A stretch of 64,000 bases of DNA from JABSSA01 sp039975755 (GCA_039975755.1 JBDWGM010000110.1:23269-87268), one strand, 5' to 3'; shown: positions 16,716 to 25,435, counted from the first letter of the stretch. A program made the numbers and translations. The notes: generated by a model from the letters alone, not told the origin.

Positions 16716-17882
16716 ATGCGATCTGGACGCCATTTCTTACAAATTCCCGGCCCAACCAACACACCTGACCGTATCCAACGCGCAATGCACCGCGCAGTGA
16801 TCGACCACCGTGGCCCCGAATTTGCCAAGCTGGGGCGCAGCGTGCTTCAGGATTTGAAAACCGTTTTCAAAACCAAAAACCGCGTCGTGATCTATCCCGC
16901 ATCCGGCACCGGCGCATGGGAGGCCGCACTGGTCAACGTGCTTGCCCCCGGCGATCAGGTCCTGATGTATGAAACCGGCCAGTTCGCCACCTTGTGGAAA
17001 AACATGGCCACGAAACTAGGGTTCGATCCGGTCTTTATGCAAGGCGATTGGCGATCCGGCGCAAATGCCGAAGCGATCGGCGCACAACTTGCCGCCGATA
17101 CCGCGCATAAACTCAAAGCGGTCTGCGTCGTGCACAACGATACGGCAACCGGCGTGACATCCGACATCGCGGCCGTGCGCGACGCCATAGACGCCGCAAA
17201 CCACCCCGCGCTTTTGATGGTCGATACGATTTCGTCCCTTGGCTCGATTGATTTTCAAACCGATGCATGGGGCGTCGATGTTGTGGTGGCAGGCTCGCAA
17301 AAAGGGCTGATGCTGCCCCCTGGTCTGTCGTTCAATGCGATTTCGGACAAGGCGTGGGACGTCTGCCATACGGGCGGGGATCGTCGGTCTTATTGGGATT
17401 GGCGCGACATGGTCGGCCCAAATGACCAGGGCTTTTTCCCCTACACACCCGCAACGACCCTTCTGTATGGCCTGCGCGAAGCATTGGATATGCTGGCCGA
17501 AGAAGGGCTAGACGCCGTTTTCGCCCGCCACGCCCGCCACGCCAAAGCAACCCAACTGGCGGTCGCGGCCTGGGGCCTCGATATTCTGGCCGTCAATGAA
17601 AACGAACGCTCCAACAGCCTCACGGCCGTGGTGATGCCGGATGACACAGGCGCCGACGCACTGCGCGCCGCGGTTCTCGACGGTTTCGATATGTCGCTCG
17701 GCACCGGCTTGAACAAAGTGGCCGACCGTGTGTTTCGGATCGGACATCTCGGGGATTTCAACGACCTGATGCTGATGGGCACCTTGTGCGGAGTCGAAAT
17801 GGGGTTGATGCAGGCCAATGTTGCGCATCGCAAAGGCGGCGTACAGGCTGCGATGGATTACCTCGCCGAACATGGGTCTTGA
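16716..17882 (+). CDS. Class V aminotransferase, serine-glyoxylate type
   Basis: PLP-dependent aminotransferase of 388 residues, resembling serine-glyoxylate aminotransferase (SgaA) of methylotrophs. It opens with LQIPGPTNTPDRIQRAMH, typical of the family. It has the acidic PLP-contact segment LLMVDTISSLGSIDF near 165-180 and the Schiff-base lysine in GSQKGLMLPPGLSF near 196. It would move an amino group from serine or alanine to glyoxylate, giving hydroxypyruvate or pyruvate and glycine. Its divergent partner is a 2-hydroxyacid dehydrogenase, so the pair could link hydroxyacid, oxoacid and amino acid. The downstream TauE-type gene starts 11 bases before this gene ends. Cysteate or other sulfonated amino donors are conceivable but only inferred. 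Confidence 0.8.
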   Translation: MRSGRHFLQIPGPTNTPDRIQRAMHRAVIDHRGPEFAKLGRSVLQDLKTVFKTKNRVVIYPASGTGAWEAALVNVLAPGDQVLMYETGQFATLWKNMATKLGFDPVFMQGDWRSGANAEAIGAQLAADTAHKLKAVCVVHNDTATGVTSDIAAVRDAIDAANHPALLMVDTISSLGSIDFQTDAWGVDVVVAGSQKGLMLPPGLSFNAISDKAWDVCHTGGDRRSYWDWRDMVGPNDQGFFPYTPATTLLYGLREALDMLAEEGLDAVFARHARHAKATQLAVAAWGLDILAVNENERSNSLTAVVMPDDTGADALRAAVLDGFDMSLGTGLNKVADRVFRIGHLGDFNDLMLMGTLCGVEMGLMQANVAHRKGGVQAAMDYLAEHGS

Positions 17883-18624
17883 CTTAAGTCTCTTTCAAGT
17901 TGCTGCGATCTTTGCGACGTACCTGTTTGCGGCGGTTGCAAAAGGGGTGTCCGGCATTGGATTTTCCACAACATGTCTCCCGATTTTGGCGCTGTTGGTG
18001 GGCCTGAAAGATGCCCTTCCTTTGGTGATTATTCCGTCGATTTGTTCAAATTTGGTTGTGATGCGCCAGGCGGGGCGTTTTGGCGAAACCCTGCAACGGT
18101 TTTGGCCGATGCTGATTGCCTTGCTGCCGGGCCTGTTCATCGGCCTGTGGACGTTATCCGTCATTGATGGTGTTCAAGCCGGTGCAGTATTGGGGGGATT
18201 GCTTCTGGTTTGGTGTGCCTTTTCATATGCCACGCCCGATTTGCGCATCGCTGCCAATTGGGAACGCCCCTTGGCGCCGATCTCCGGGTTCGTAACCGGT
18301 GTGATCAACGGGATCACCGGGTCGCAAGTGATGCCTGCCGTCCCCTTCCTCATGATGCTCCACTTGGATCGGAACTTGTTCATTCAAGCCGTCAATTGCT
18401 CATTCACCCTGTCCAGCTTGCTCATGGCGATGGGTCTCGGGCACCTTGGTTTGTTCTCCAGTGAGGACGTGCTGGTCTCGGCATTTGGAACCGGCCTTGT
18501 CTTTTTCGGGATCCGTATGGGCAGCGCAATTCGCCGCCGCTTGTCTGAACGTTTGTTTCGAAATGGCGTCCTAGCCATGCTGTCTTTGATGGGCCTAAGC
18601 CTGATCGCGTCTTCATTGTTTTGA
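17872..18624 (+). CDS. Second TauE/SafE-type anion exporter
   Basis: A 250-residue membrane permease of the TauE/SafE family. The start at 17872 overlaps the aminotransferase end by 11 bases; a longer in-frame start would place a charged out-of-frame segment ahead of the first helix. The signature YLFAAVAKGVSGIGFSTTCLP sits near 15-35, and the second half carries ISGFVTGVINGITGSQVMPAVPF near 140-165. It is clearly a different gene from the one at 13083: the loops differ and helix motifs are shared only at family level. Coupling to the aminotransferase suggests export of a by-product of that pathway, perhaps sulfite or an oxoacid-type anion. Confidence 0.8.
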   Translation: MGLDLSLFQVAAIFATYLFAAVAKGVSGIGFSTTCLPILALLVGLKDALPLVIIPSICSNLVVMRQAGRFGETLQRFWPMLIALLPGLFIGLWTLSVIDGVQAGAVLGGLLLVWCAFSYATPDLRIAANWERPLAPISGFVTGVINGITGSQVMPAVPFLMMLHLDRNLFIQAVNCSFTLSSLLMAMGLGHLGLFSSEDVLVSAFGTGLVFFGIRMGSAIRRRLSERLFRNGVLAMLSLMGLSLIASSLF

Positions 18625-18639
18625 ATGCGGACAGGTGAT

Positions 18640-18674
18640 CCGCCCTTGTCCGGGCAGGCGGTTAGAGGTTTTTT
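18640..18674 (+). terminator. Probable terminator after the aminotransferase-TauE operon
   Basis: CCGCC (18640-18644) pairs with GGCGG (18657-18661), and a six-T run follows at 18669-18674, starting 16 bases past the TauE stop. The seven-base gap between stem and T-run makes it imperfect. Confidence 0.45.
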
Positions 18675-18959
18675 ATCAAAATTGGATCGCATGTGCTTGG
18701 GCCTCGATTGTGATGTCTGGCTCCTTGAGGCGGCTGTGACACAAACTGTCCTCAGCGCATGACCGATCTCCGTCCAAAGATGTTGAATGCTGCGCGTGAA
18801 CGTAGCGCCTGTTTGAGGTCCAAACTCTTGATCCATGTTTCTGAGAACTGCTTTTGATTTCGGATCATCCTGTGGCCCAGATCGGCCGCGACAGATGCGC
18901 GCGATGTTGCGAAGGGGGAGGGGGAATTAACCATGTTTCCGCAGGGCCTGAGGCGTAGA

Positions 18960-19071
18960 TTTTGAAAGACAGCTTTGGGCGCCGAAAGCTGGCTTTGGTG
19001 AATTATAGGGTGAATCGGGTGATTTTTTTCGCTTTTGAAAGTCAGCTTTCAGGCCGGAAGGCTGGCTTTCA
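18960..19071 (+). repeat. Imperfect repeat pair of about 39 bases
   Basis: Two copies (about 18960-18999 and 19033-19071) share TTTTGAAAG, CAGCTTT, a GC-rich centre and GCTGGCTTT, with a few substitutions and a one-base indel, offset by about 73 bases. Within each copy GAAAG and CTTT elements can also pair with each other. It could be a remnant of an amplified element or a regulator-binding tandem. It is not CRISPR-like, since there are only two imperfect units. Confidence 0.4.
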
Positions 19072-19115
19072 TCCGATACGACTCAGTGTTTCGCGGGGGA
19101 GATGTGGGGTTAATA

Positions 19116-19532
19116 TCACGTACGGTCCTCTCTCAGCAGCTGGTCCAGCAGGGGAGAGAGATCCTCGATTTGCTCGGCCAACACATGCGTGACGCTATGC
19201 GCACGCTGCATCCGCCCCGTGACGCGCAACATACGCCCGGCGATCACTGCGCGGCGGAAACGTTCGTAAATGTGACGCCAGACGATGATGTTTACAACGC
19301 CGGTTTCGTCCTCAAGTGTCAGAAAGATAACACCCTTTGCGGTTCCGGGGCGTTGACGCAAGATCACCAATCCCGCCACAGCGATGCGGGCATTGATCGG
19401 CGGCAAGGTCAAATCACACGCCCGCAAGCACGCCGGTGGTTTGGGCCAAGACGGGGCGTGCGCGTGTTTATAGGGCTGTGGAGATGGGTATATCTGCATA
19501 AGAACAAAGATAGAACATTTAAACTTTGCCAC
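19116..19532 (-). pseudogene. Orphan C-terminal OB-fold of DnaE2 (error-prone polymerase)
   Basis: The open frame encodes 138 residues. From about residue 45 onwards it closely resembles the OB-fold at the C-terminus of DnaE2/ImuC. The segments AVAGLVILRQRPGTAKGVIF, LTLEDETGVVNIIVW and VTGRMQRAHSVTHVLAEQIEDLSPLL are its typical strands. The preceding 1000 residues of polymerase are absent: upstream lies the ferredoxin promoter. The first 45 residues look unrelated. DnaE2 normally acts with ImuA and ImuB in SOS mutagenesis; neither is here. I read it as the relic of a deleted dnaE2, although a stand-alone OB-fold protein cannot be excluded. Confidence 0.75.
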
Positions 19533-19620
19533 AAGTGATAAAGCTTGGGGTCGAAAAACACACTAGCGTCCCTTATATGCCCCAGTTAGAACAGGCGAGT
19601 TGTCAAGAAAGAGAGCGAGA

Positions 19621-19944
19621 ATGGCCAAAATCACTTACATCGAACACGGTGGCAAAGAGCATGTTGTTGACGTGGCCAACGGTCTGACCGTTATGGAAGG
19701 TGCACGGGACAACGACATTCCCGGAATCGAAGCGGATTGTGGTGGCGCTTGCGCCTGTTCCACATGCCACGTGTATGTACATCCAGAATGGGTTGAGCGG
19801 TTGCCTGGCAAGGATGACATGGAAACGGACATGCTTGACTTCGCGTATGAACCAGACACGGCGCGGTCGCGTTTGACATGCCAGTTGAAGGTTACAGATG
19901 CATTGGACGGGTTGATCGTTCAGATGCCGGAAAAACAAATCTGA
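19621..19944 (+). CDS. 2Fe-2S ferredoxin, adrenodoxin type
   Basis: A 107-residue electron carrier. The start ATG at 19621 follows GAGAGCGAG; in-frame upstream codons lack a ribosome site. The cluster cysteines are visible as C-x5-C-x2-C in DCGGACACSTCHVYV (about residues 39-53), with the fourth in RLTCQLKVTD near 86. This is the pattern of adrenodoxin/FdxB-type ferredoxins of alphaproteobacteria, which serve Fe-S assembly, cytochrome P450s or similar oxygenases. The partner is unknown. Its stop overlaps by one base the next gene (TGATG), so the two are co-translated. Confidence 0.93.
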   Translation: MAKITYIEHGGKEHVVDVANGLTVMEGARDNDIPGIEADCGGACACSTCHVYVHPEWVERLPGKDDMETDMLDFAYEPDTARSRLTCQLKVTDALDGLIVQMPEKQI

Positions 19945-20777
19945 TGCCAGTTGGGGCGCCGCGTCTTCCGTTGCGCTCGCTGCGCTGTGCCATGCGCGGC
20001 GCAGGGCTGACGTTGTGGTTTTTGCTGGCGTCGCTGGGTGGTTTAATAGCGCCAACGTCAGGACACACGGCAGAACGGGGGTGCGTGGCCGGCGACGACC
20101 CTCGCATTGCACGCGTGTGCTTTGTGAATGAATCGGAAAGACCCGTATACGGCCACGAGGTTCTGGGTGACACACCCGAATGGGATGTGCTGGAGGTGCA
20201 CTGGTCACGGGGGGCGGCCCCTAAAGGAGCCGCGTCTGTTACGAGTGCAAGCCTGGACAACCACGTTTTTGAGGACATAGCGCCACGTCTTGTTGACGTT
20301 GACGGTCAGCCCGGTTCAGAGATTGTCGTCGTCCGATCCAGCTTTTCAAAAGGCGCTCAGCTTGTTGTGTACGGTGTGCGTGACGGGGCACTCAAGATCT
20401 TGGCCGAGACGCCGTATATCGGAACCAGAAATCGCTGGTTGGCTCCTGCTGCTATTTCTGATCTGGACGGGGACGGCCATGTTGAATTGGCCTTTGTGGA
20501 TCGGCCGCATCTGGCCAGAACGCTGCGTGTTTGGCGGTTTCAGAACGATAGCTTGAAGCCCGTTGCAAGCATGTCAGGCGTGACCAATCATCGTATCGGC
20601 GAACCCTTTATCACTGGCGGAGTGCGCATATGTGCAGATGGACCAGAGATCATCACGGCCGATGCCCGCTGGTCGCAAATTGTGGCCACGCAACTGAAGA
20701 ACGACACACTGGTGGCGCGGGCATTGGGAGCCTACAGCCCGGCCAAGATTAAAGCCGCTTTGGCCTGTGCGGACTAA
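19944..20777 (+). CDS. Exported FG-GAP/VCBS-like repeat protein
   Basis: A 277-residue protein with an unusual basic n-region followed by a signal-like helix (LTLWFLLASLGGLIAP). The start is taken at the TGATG overlap with the ferredoxin stop. The ATG at 19992 would give a shorter, cleaner signal peptide. The mature part has beta-propeller-type segments with aspartate-rich loops: RLVDVDGQPGSEIVVVRS and AISDLDGDGHVELAFVDRPH, the calcium-loop pattern of FG-GAP/VCBS repeats. Later strands (RVWRF, ITGGVRIC) fit the same fold. The function is unknown. Coupling to ferredoxin may be only positional. Confidence 0.7.
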   Translation: MPVGAPRLPLRSLRCAMRGAGLTLWFLLASLGGLIAPTSGHTAERGCVAGDDPRIARVCFVNESERPVYGHEVLGDTPEWDVLEVHWSRGAAPKGAASVTSASLDNHVFEDIAPRLVDVDGQPGSEIVVVRSSFSKGAQLVVYGVRDGALKILAETPYIGTRNRWLAPAAISDLDGDGHVELAFVDRPHLARTLRVWRFQNDSLKPVASMSGVTNHRIGEPFITGGVRICADGPEIITADARWSQIVATQLKNDTLVARALGAYSPAKIKAALACAD

Positions 20778-20882
20778 TTAAATGGCCTTCGCTGGACTGC
20801 TTGCACGCAAGGTCACCCACTCGACACGGAACGGCGTGCGGGCAATAGTGTGTTGAACTTGAACTCTTGAAAGGTCACGCAC

Positions 20883-21437
20883 ATGGCATCGTCTCCTCCT
20901 GTTTGCGATTTCAACTGGCCTGCGCCTGATTTCAAGTTACCGGCAACTGATGGGCGCATCTTGCAGTTAAGTGATGTGCGCGGACCCCGTGGCACGTTGG
21001 TCATGTTTATCTGTAATCACTGTCCCTATGTCATCGCGATCTTGGATCGCATTGTTCGGGACGCGCACGAGCTGCAAACCGTCGGAATTGGGGTGGCTGC
21101 GATCTGTGCAAATGACGCAGAAACCTATCCGGCAGATGGCTTTCCTCAAATGCAGAAGCTGGCCCAAGATCATGCCTTTCCATTTCCCTATTTGCACGAT
21201 GAAAGCCAATCGGTCGCGCGGGCTTATGATGCGGCTTGCACGCCAGATTTTTACGGATTTAATGCCGATCTGGGTTTGCAATATCGCGGCCGACTTGATG
21301 CGTCGCGAAATCGCGCAGCCCCAAATGATGCACGTCGGGATTTGTTCGAAGCGATGGTGCAAGTCGCTGAAACTGGGCGTGGACCCCAAGATCAGATCCC
21401 GTCCATGGGGTGTTCCATCAAATGGAAGGCAGCTTAA
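20883..21437 (+). CDS. Thioredoxin-like AhpC/TSA family protein
   Basis: A 184-residue cytoplasmic thioredoxin-fold protein of the peroxiredoxin-like group. The N-terminal section APDFKLPATDGRILQLSDVRG is the AhpC/TSA entry. The active-site loop reads FICNHCPYV near residues 42-50, where the thioredoxin CxxC is reduced to a single Cys in NHCPY. A C-terminal CSIKW motif holds another cysteine. It is likely a thiol-disulfide or peroxide-handling protein; the exact activity is unknown. Its stop overlaps by one base the start of the phosphoglycolate phosphatase gene. Confidence 0.85.
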   Translation: MASSPPVCDFNWPAPDFKLPATDGRILQLSDVRGPRGTLVMFICNHCPYVIAILDRIVRDAHELQTVGIGVAAICANDAETYPADGFPQMQKLAQDHAFPFPYLHDESQSVARAYDAACTPDFYGFNADLGLQYRGRLDASRNRAAPNDARRDLFEAMVQVAETGRGPQDQIPSMGCSIKWKAA

Positions 21438-22108
21438 TGCAAGGCAATGTCGTTGCGCGCATCGCGTTCGATCTGGATGGCACGTTGATTGACAGTGTCG
21501 CCGATATTCACGCGGCTGTGGCTGACGTATTGCAAGACAACGGCATAGAACCGCTGGATTTACCCACGATATTATCATTTGTTGGCAATGGATTGCCGCA
21601 TCTTATGTATCTTGTGGTGGAACGTCTTGGACTGGACATGGATCGTCATGCTGCGTTGTCTCAATCTGTTTTAGATCGCTACAATCAACATGCCACATCA
21701 CACACGCGTCTGTATCCGGGCGTGCGTGGTGCGTTGGAACAATTGGCATCAGCGGGGCACAGTTTGGGGGTGTGCACCAACAAACCCGAAGAGCCAGCGC
21801 GATCAGTTGTGCAACACCTCGATCTTGGGCCATTTGAATGCATCGTCGGCGGGGATACGTTTCCCGAACGCAAACCGCAGCCTGGACCGCTCAAAGCGAC
21901 CTTTGCCGCATTAAAGGGCGGACCGATGCTGTTTGTCGGTGACAGCGAGGTGGACGCGGAAACGGCACAGCGCGCGCAGGTTCCGTTTTTGCTGTATACC
22001 GAAGGCTATCGCAAAACCGCCGTGTCTGAGATTCCCCATCACGCGGCGTTTTCGCATTTTGATCAATTGCCAAGCTGTGTTCTGGACTGTCTGTCCCCAC
22101 GGCAATAG
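21437..22108 (+). CDS. gph: Phosphoglycolate phosphatase (HAD family)
   Basis: HAD-superfamily phosphatase of 223 residues that would hydrolyse 2-phosphoglycolate to glycolate. The start ATG at 21437 is in the TAATG overlap with the preceding gene. All HAD motifs are present: FDLDGTLIDS near 10-20, CTNKP near 115, and the lysine/GDSEVDAETAQ region near 150-180. The cap domain between motifs one and two is the helical kind seen in Gph. Other HAD phosphatases share these motifs, so the substrate is a family-level inference. The gene ends eight bases from the convergent purD. Confidence 0.85.
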   Translation: MQGNVVARIAFDLDGTLIDSVADIHAAVADVLQDNGIEPLDLPTILSFVGNGLPHLMYLVVERLGLDMDRHAALSQSVLDRYNQHATSHTRLYPGVRGALEQLASAGHSLGVCTNKPEEPARSVVQHLDLGPFECIVGGDTFPERKPQPGPLKATFAALKGGPMLFVGDSEVDAETAQRAQVPFLLYTEGYRKTAVSEIPHHAAFSHFDQLPSCVLDCLSPRQ

Positions 22109-22116
22109 TTGGCGAT

Positions 22117-23382
22117 TTAGTCTAACGCACGCCAGCCAATATCGCGGCGACAAAACCCGTCGGGCCAATCGATTTGATCCACCATAGCATAGGCCCGTAT
22201 TGCCGCTTCTGACAGGTTTGCGCCGCGGGCCGTCACGTTCAAAACACGCCCGCCACTGGCCGCAATACGCCCATCATCAAAGGTTGTGCCAGCATGGAAT
22301 ACCATATGCATGCTGTCTTCGGGCAACGCATCCAGACCTGCGATGTGGCTGCCTTTTTGATAGGCGCCGGGATAGCCTTGAGCGGCCATAACAACGGTCA
22401 TTGCATGATCATCTGCCCAGCTTACCTGCGCCTCGTCCAAGCGCCCTTCGGCGGCGGCTTGCAGTAAGTCCAAAACCTGCCCGCCAAGGCGCATCATCAA
22501 CACCTGACACTCTGGATCGCCAAAGCGAACATTGTATTCGACCAAACGAGGTGCGCCGTTTTCGATCATCAGGCCCGCGTAAAGGACGCCTTGATACGGG
22601 GTTCCACGTCGCGCCATTTCTTTCAATGTCGGGTAGACGATTTCGTCCATTGCGCGGGTCGCGATGTCATCCGTCAGTACCGGAGCAGGCGAATACGCCC
22701 CCATGCCGCCTGTGTTCGGCCCGGTATCGCCTTCTCCGACGCGTTTGTGATCTTGCGCCGTGCCGATGGGCAACGCGTTTTCGCCATCGCACAGAATGAA
22801 AAACGAAGCCTCTTCGCCGGTCATGAATTCTTCGATCACCACTTCAGCGCCCGCACCGCCAAAGGCCCCTCCGAACATATCATCTAAGGCGTCTTCGGCC
22901 TGTTCTAACGTTTCGGCGATGATCACGCCTTTGCCTGCGGCCAGACCGTCCGCCTTGACGACAATCGGCGCACCTTGCGCCCGCACATATGCCTTGGCCG
23001 CATCGGCCTCGGTGAAATGTGCATACGCCGCTGTTGGGGCATTGGCCGCGTCGCAGACTGCTTTGGTGAACGCTTTTGATGCCTCAAGCTGCGCGGCGGC
23101 TTGAGATGGGCCAAACACCAACATGCCTGCCGCGCGCAACGCATCGGATACGCCTGCGGCCAATGGAGCTTCGGGGCCGACGATCACAAAATCAATGGCT
23201 TCTTCTTCTGCAAAACTGACCACCGCATCCGCATTGTCCGTATCCAATGCGGCACATTCAGCCAACGCGGCGATACCTGCGTTGCCCGGGGCCACGATCA
23301 GTTTGTCACATTTGGGGTTCTGTTTCGCGGCCCAGGCCAGACTATGTTCACGGCCCCCGCCGCCCAGAATCAGAATGTTCAT
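22117..23382 (-). CDS. purD: Phosphoribosylamine-glycine ligase
   Basis: ATP-grasp ligase of the second step of purine synthesis: phosphoribosylamine + glycine + ATP to GAR. The start at 23382 gives MNILILGGGGREHSLAWAA, the standard PurD N-terminus. The frame runs 243 bases further upstream, but that part is antisense to xseA. ATP-grasp motifs VVKADGLAAGKGVI and GEEASFF, and the late metal-binding stretch LVEYNVRFGDPECQ, are all intact. At 421 residues it has normal length. It diverges from xseA with about 70 bases between the starts. Confidence 0.96.
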   Translation of the reverse strand: MNILILGGGGREHSLAWAAKQNPKCDKLIVAPGNAGIAALAECAALDTDNADAVVSFAEEEAIDFVIVGPEAPLAAGVSDALRAAGMLVFGPSQAAAQLEASKAFTKAVCDAANAPTAAYAHFTEADAAKAYVRAQGAPIVVKADGLAAGKGVIIAETLEQAEDALDDMFGGAFGGAGAEVVIEEFMTGEEASFFILCDGENALPIGTAQDHKRVGEGDTGPNTGGMGAYSPAPVLTDDIATRAMDEIVYPTLKEMARRGTPYQGVLYAGLMIENGAPRLVEYNVRFGDPECQVLMMRLGGQVLDLLQAAAEGRLDEAQVSWADDHAMTVVMAAQGYPGAYQKGSHIAGLDALPEDSMHMVFHAGTTFDDGRIAASGGRVLNVTARGANLSEAAIRAYAMVDQIDWPDGFCRRDIGWRALD

Positions 23383-23452
23383 GTCTGCCCTCTCTTGGCC
23401 TTGTTGTCCGGGCGTTCTAAGCTGCAGCCTGAATAAGGACAAGGCACTGGCG

Positions 23453-25009
23453 ATGGACCTTTTGGACGACCCAACTCCCGGCAGCAACGCACCCGAATTT
23501 TCGGTCTCTGAAATTGCGGGCACCGTAAAGAAGCTGATCGAAGGTGAACTGGGCTGGGTGCGCATTCGCGGCGAAGTGGGGCGGGTCACGTTGGCTCGGT
23601 CTGGGCACCTGTATTTTGACCTCAAGGATGATCGTAACGTGTTGTCTTGTATGACATGGAAAGGGCAAGTGCCCGGTCTTGGCGTGATGCCCGAAGAAGG
23701 GATGGAAGTCGTCGCCGAAGGGAAAATGACGGCATCTGGTTTTCAGTCCAAATTTGCATTGAACGCCCAAAGCATCGCCATTGCCGGCGAAGGTGCGTTG
23801 ATGGCTTTGCTGGAAAAGCGCAAGAAAACGCTGGCCGCTGAGGGGTTGTTTGACGAATCGCGCAAGCAACCTTTGCCGTATCTGCCCGAAATTATCGGCG
23901 TTGTGACGTCCCTTCAGGGCGCTGTCATCCGCGATATTTTACACCGGCTTCGGGATCGGTTCCCGCGCAAAGTTTTGATCTGGCCTGTTGCGGTACAGGG
24001 GGAACGCTGCGCGCCAGAAGTCGCGCGAGCGATTACAGGGTTTAACGCGATGACCCCCGGAGGCGCGATGCCGCGCCCAGATTTGCTGATCGTCGCAAGA
24101 GGCGGGGGATCGGTCGAAGATCTTTGGGGCTTTAACGAGGAAATCGTAGCGCGAGCGGCTGCGGCGTCTGATATTCCGCTTATTTCGGCTGTTGGGCACG
24201 AAACTGACACGACCTTGATCGACTTTGCATCTGACAAGCGCGCACCGACACCAACGGCTGCGGCTGAACTTGCCGTGCCTGTGCGCATGGATTTGTTGGT
24301 CTGGTTGGATGCGCAGGGTGCGCGTCTAACAGCTCAGGTTGGGCAGGGGATTGATCGGCGCAGGCAACGTTTGCAGGATTTGGCCCGCGCATTGCCACGT
24401 GTCGAAAGTCTGCTGGATACGCCACGCCAGCGGCTGGATTTCGCTGCAGGGCGATTGGGCCCGGCTTTGATTTCTGGCGTAAATGCGCGCCGTGTGCGTT
24501 TGGCGGATACATCCGGGTCTTTGCGTCCAACGCTTTTGCGCCGGATGTTGCAAACGGAACGTGCCCGCTTGGATCGACTTTCTGCCCGTCTTGACCCTGC
24601 CTTGGCACGTGTGGTGCGGGATCGCAGTGATCGTTTTGCCGCGCGCGGGTTTCGATTTGACCCAGCTTTGCTGAAACGCGACGTGGTGGCGCGTCGCAAA
24701 GCGTTGGACGACACCGTTGCCCGTATTTCCGCTGCGGGAATACGTAACCTTTCAACTGCACGTGACCGATTGGACGCGATGGATCGATTGCGCGAAACAT
24801 TGAGCTATAAGGCGACTTTGTCCCGAGGCTTTGCTGTTGTGCGATCTGGCGACAACATCGTCACATCACGGGATGCGGCTCAAGCCGCGCCGGTGCTCAG
24901 TATCGAATTCCAAGACGGTGTGTTGGACTTGGACGAGACCGCATCGATTGCGCCTAAGGCACGTGCAAAACCTAAAAAGAAACTACCCGAACAGGGGTCA
25001 TTGTTCTGA
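23453..25009 (+). CDS. xseA: Exodeoxyribonuclease VII large subunit
   Basis: Large subunit of exonuclease VII, which degrades single-stranded DNA with the small subunit XseB (not in this window). The start ATG at 23453 gives MDLLDDPTPGSNAPEFSVSEI. The N-terminal OB-fold (about 20-120) has WVRIRGEVGRVTLARSGHLYFDLKD. The catalytic domain shows the family block VTSLQGAVIRDILHRLRDRFP near 150, RGGGSVEDLWGFNEE near 215-230 and SAVGHETDTTLIDFASDKRAPTPTAAAE near 245-270. A long arginine-rich helical region follows, then a short C-terminal segment. Its 518 residues are typical of alphaproteobacteria. It diverges from purD. Confidence 0.96.
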   Translation: MDLLDDPTPGSNAPEFSVSEIAGTVKKLIEGELGWVRIRGEVGRVTLARSGHLYFDLKDDRNVLSCMTWKGQVPGLGVMPEEGMEVVAEGKMTASGFQSKFALNAQSIAIAGEGALMALLEKRKKTLAAEGLFDESRKQPLPYLPEIIGVVTSLQGAVIRDILHRLRDRFPRKVLIWPVAVQGERCAPEVARAITGFNAMTPGGAMPRPDLLIVARGGGSVEDLWGFNEEIVARAAAASDIPLISAVGHETDTTLIDFASDKRAPTPTAAAELAVPVRMDLLVWLDAQGARLTAQVGQGIDRRRQRLQDLARALPRVESLLDTPRQRLDFAAGRLGPALISGVNARRVRLADTSGSLRPTLLRRMLQTERARLDRLSARLDPALARVVRDRSDRFAARGFRFDPALLKRDVVARRKALDDTVARISAAGIRNLSTARDRLDAMDRLRETLSYKATLSRGFAVVRSGDNIVTSRDAAQAAPVLSIEFQDGVLDLDETASIAPKARAKPKKKLPEQGSLF

Positions 25010-25039
25010 CTTGTGCGGTTTCAATCTGACAAAGAAAAT

Positions 25040-25435
25040 TCAGACGCCGACTTTTGGTCCGAGGCAAACCATTTCGTCGCCCAGTTCTTGTGCCTCATAT
25101 AGGTCCGTGCTGCCTGGATCGCTGGTGAAGCGGGCAATCAGGCCAGACGGCCCTTTTTGAAACGCCCAGCATTGCGGGTCTGGTCGGTCTTCGTACACAA
25201 AACAAATCTGCGAATTGTCTTCGTACCAATACCCTTCTTTGCATTGACCATCCAAGAATGACCAACGCACCCGTCGATTGCCAAGGTATTCTTCGGCGCC
25301 GTAGGCTTTGCCATCACGTCCGAAAAACAGGGTTTTGCCATTTGTGTAAGTTTCAAACTCAGCCGCGCTCATGTCTTGCGCGAACACGGGAGTGCTGAGC
25401 GCACTGACCAGAAGGAAGATCGAAAGCCATTTCAT
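25040..25435 (-). CDS. Small exported protein of unknown function
   Basis: A 131-residue protein with a clear signal peptide (MKWLSIFLLVSALSTPVFAQ). The mature region begins MSAAEFETYTNGKTLFFGRDGKAYGAEEYL and contains GQCKEGYWYEDNSQICFVYED, with cysteines that could form disulfides. I recall similar short exported proteins in Rhodobacterales, but no function. Its start lies within the last 77 bases of the AlkB-like gene upstream, so the two may be co-transcribed. It converges on xseA with a 30-base gap. Confidence 0.75.
   Translation of the reverse strand: MKWLSIFLLVSALSTPVFAQDMSAAEFETYTNGKTLFFGRDGKAYGAEEYLGNRRVRWSFLDGQCKEGYWYEDNSQICFVYEDRPDPQCWAFQKGPSGLIARFTSDPGSTDLYEAQELGDEMVCLGPKVGV

Larger units (their letters stand above)
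18625..19115. other. Gene-poor stretch with degenerate sequence
   Basis: This 491-base region lies between the second TauE gene and the DnaE2 remnant. A 60-codon minus-strand frame at 18752-18934 has no ribosome site or recognised product. A terminator candidate (18640-18674) and an imperfect repeat pair (18960-19071) are the only structures seen. With the DnaE2 fragment next door, this looks like a deletion or rearrangement scar at the edge of the catabolic island. Confidence 0.5.

Noticed and set aside
18752..18934. 60-codon minus-strand frame in the gene-poor stretch
   Set aside because: No ribosome site and no recognised product. It may be part of degraded DNA.
18960..19071. Possible CRISPR array
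   Set aside because: Only two imperfect units, with no consistent spacer length beyond one interval and no cas genes.
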